From Acidovorax sp. 1608163 (GTDB lineage Bacteria > Pseudomonadota > Gammaproteobacteria > Burkholderiales > Burkholderiaceae_C), in contig NZ_CP033069.1 in NCBI RefSeq assembly GCF_003669015.1, forward strand, positions 1,866,001-1,930,000: 64,000 nucleotides of DNA. The letters are read 5' to 3'. Both the position numbers and the translations under genes were made by a program. Shown one piece after another: positions 63,784 through 64,000 of this stretch (the stretch's first letter is position 1; each line of letters opens with the position of its first letter). Under the pieces are notes generated by a model. The model was not told where the DNA came from, ran no database searches, and saw only the letters and a list, made by a program, of their open reading frames with translations.

Positions 63784-64000
63784 GAACTGTAGAGTTTGAT
63801 CCTGGCTCAGATTGAACGCTGGCGGCATGCCTTACACATGCAAGTCGAACGGTAACAGGTCTTCGGATGCTGACGAGTGGCGAACGGGTGAGTAATACAT
63901 CGGAACGTGCCCGATCGTGGGGGATAACGAAGCGAAAGCTTTGCTAATACCGCATAAGATCTAAGGATGAAAGCAGGGGACCGCAAGGCCTTGCGCGAAC
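63784..64000 (+). rRNA. 16S ribosomal RNA, 5' end (gene continues past window)
   Basis: Conserved start AGAGTTTGATCCTGGCTCAG followed by ATTGAACGCTGGCGGCATGC, the betaproteobacterial helix region, and the V1-V2 sequence with GGTAACAGGTCTTCGGATG, typical of Acidovorax-like Comamonadaceae. The 5' end is placed by alignment to the E. coli first base and may be off by a few bases. Confidence 0.97.

Overview
The window is a stretch of GC-rich chromosome from a betaproteobacterium of the family Comamonadaceae, most like Acidovorax or a close relative. The 5' end of a 16S rRNA gene at the right edge reads like Acidovorax-type 16S. Gene content fits this: a Bug-type binding protein, the sigma factor-DUF3619-DUF3106-RDD operon, a GlnB paired with NadE, and a leu operon with its own attenuator. 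About 60 protein genes, two tRNA-Asn genes, one IS5-family element and part of one rRNA operon are visible. No CRISPR array, prophage or conjugative module was seen.

Layout. 1-2.6 kb: truncated DEAD-box helicase, then small conserved genes (DUF2721, SUI1/YciH, DUF3820, a 57-residue membrane protein). 2.7-4.4 kb: nitric-oxide stress cluster (truncated hemoglobin, di-iron repair protein, divergent NsrR). 4.5-10.1 kb: DUF3829 lipoprotein, serB, a MerR/carboxymuconolactone decarboxylase pair, a Bug protein and a CbiM-like membrane protein. 10.2-15.3 kb: mfd, ispD, ispF. 15.3-17.7 kb: an island of three orphan genes with unusual base composition. 17.8-20 kb: an OmpR/EnvZ pair. 20.2-25.3 kb: SIMPL protein, then a molybdenum cofactor operon (moaA, mobA, acetyltransferase, moeA, thioredoxin) in which moeA looks frameshifted. 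25.5-30 kb: PilJ-domain protein, methyltransferase, SDR, DUF2889, aldehyde dehydrogenase. 30.1-31.3 kb: intact IS5-family element. 31.3-36.7 kb: Crp-type regulator, DUF962, metal-dependent hydrolase, and two divergent pyrophosphatases (membrane hppA, soluble ppa). 37-46.6 kb: chemoreceptor, FemAB-like protein, nadE-glnB, LOG-dgkA, and the sigma-factor operon. 46.9-53.3 kb: branched-chain amino acid genes ilvB, ilvN, ilvC, then pssA, then leuA behind a leader peptide and attenuator. 53.4-63.1 kb: pbpG, IclR regulator, bpt and aat, two tRNA-Asn, DUF454, metY, rlhA and a branched-chain amino acid type binding protein. 63.2-64 kb: three evenly spaced rRNA promoters and the start of 16S rRNA.

The most striking feature is a dispersed, hairpin-forming repeat of about 50-60 bp (core AGCGCTT, a short loop, AAGCGCT) present in about twelve copies. 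Some copies are intergenic. Three supply the stop codon of a gene, one supplies the ribosome binding site of pssA, and three or four lie in frame inside coding sequences (moeA, a FemAB-like gene, the signal peptide of a SIMPL protein, perhaps nadE). One copy is split exactly by the IS5-family element, with a CTAG target duplication. A second GC-rich repeat abuts the stop codons of moaA and the aldehyde dehydrogenase. Other regulatory structures are a leucine attenuator, a MerR-type promoter with a 19-bp spacer, and candidate NsrR, FNR and OmpR sites.
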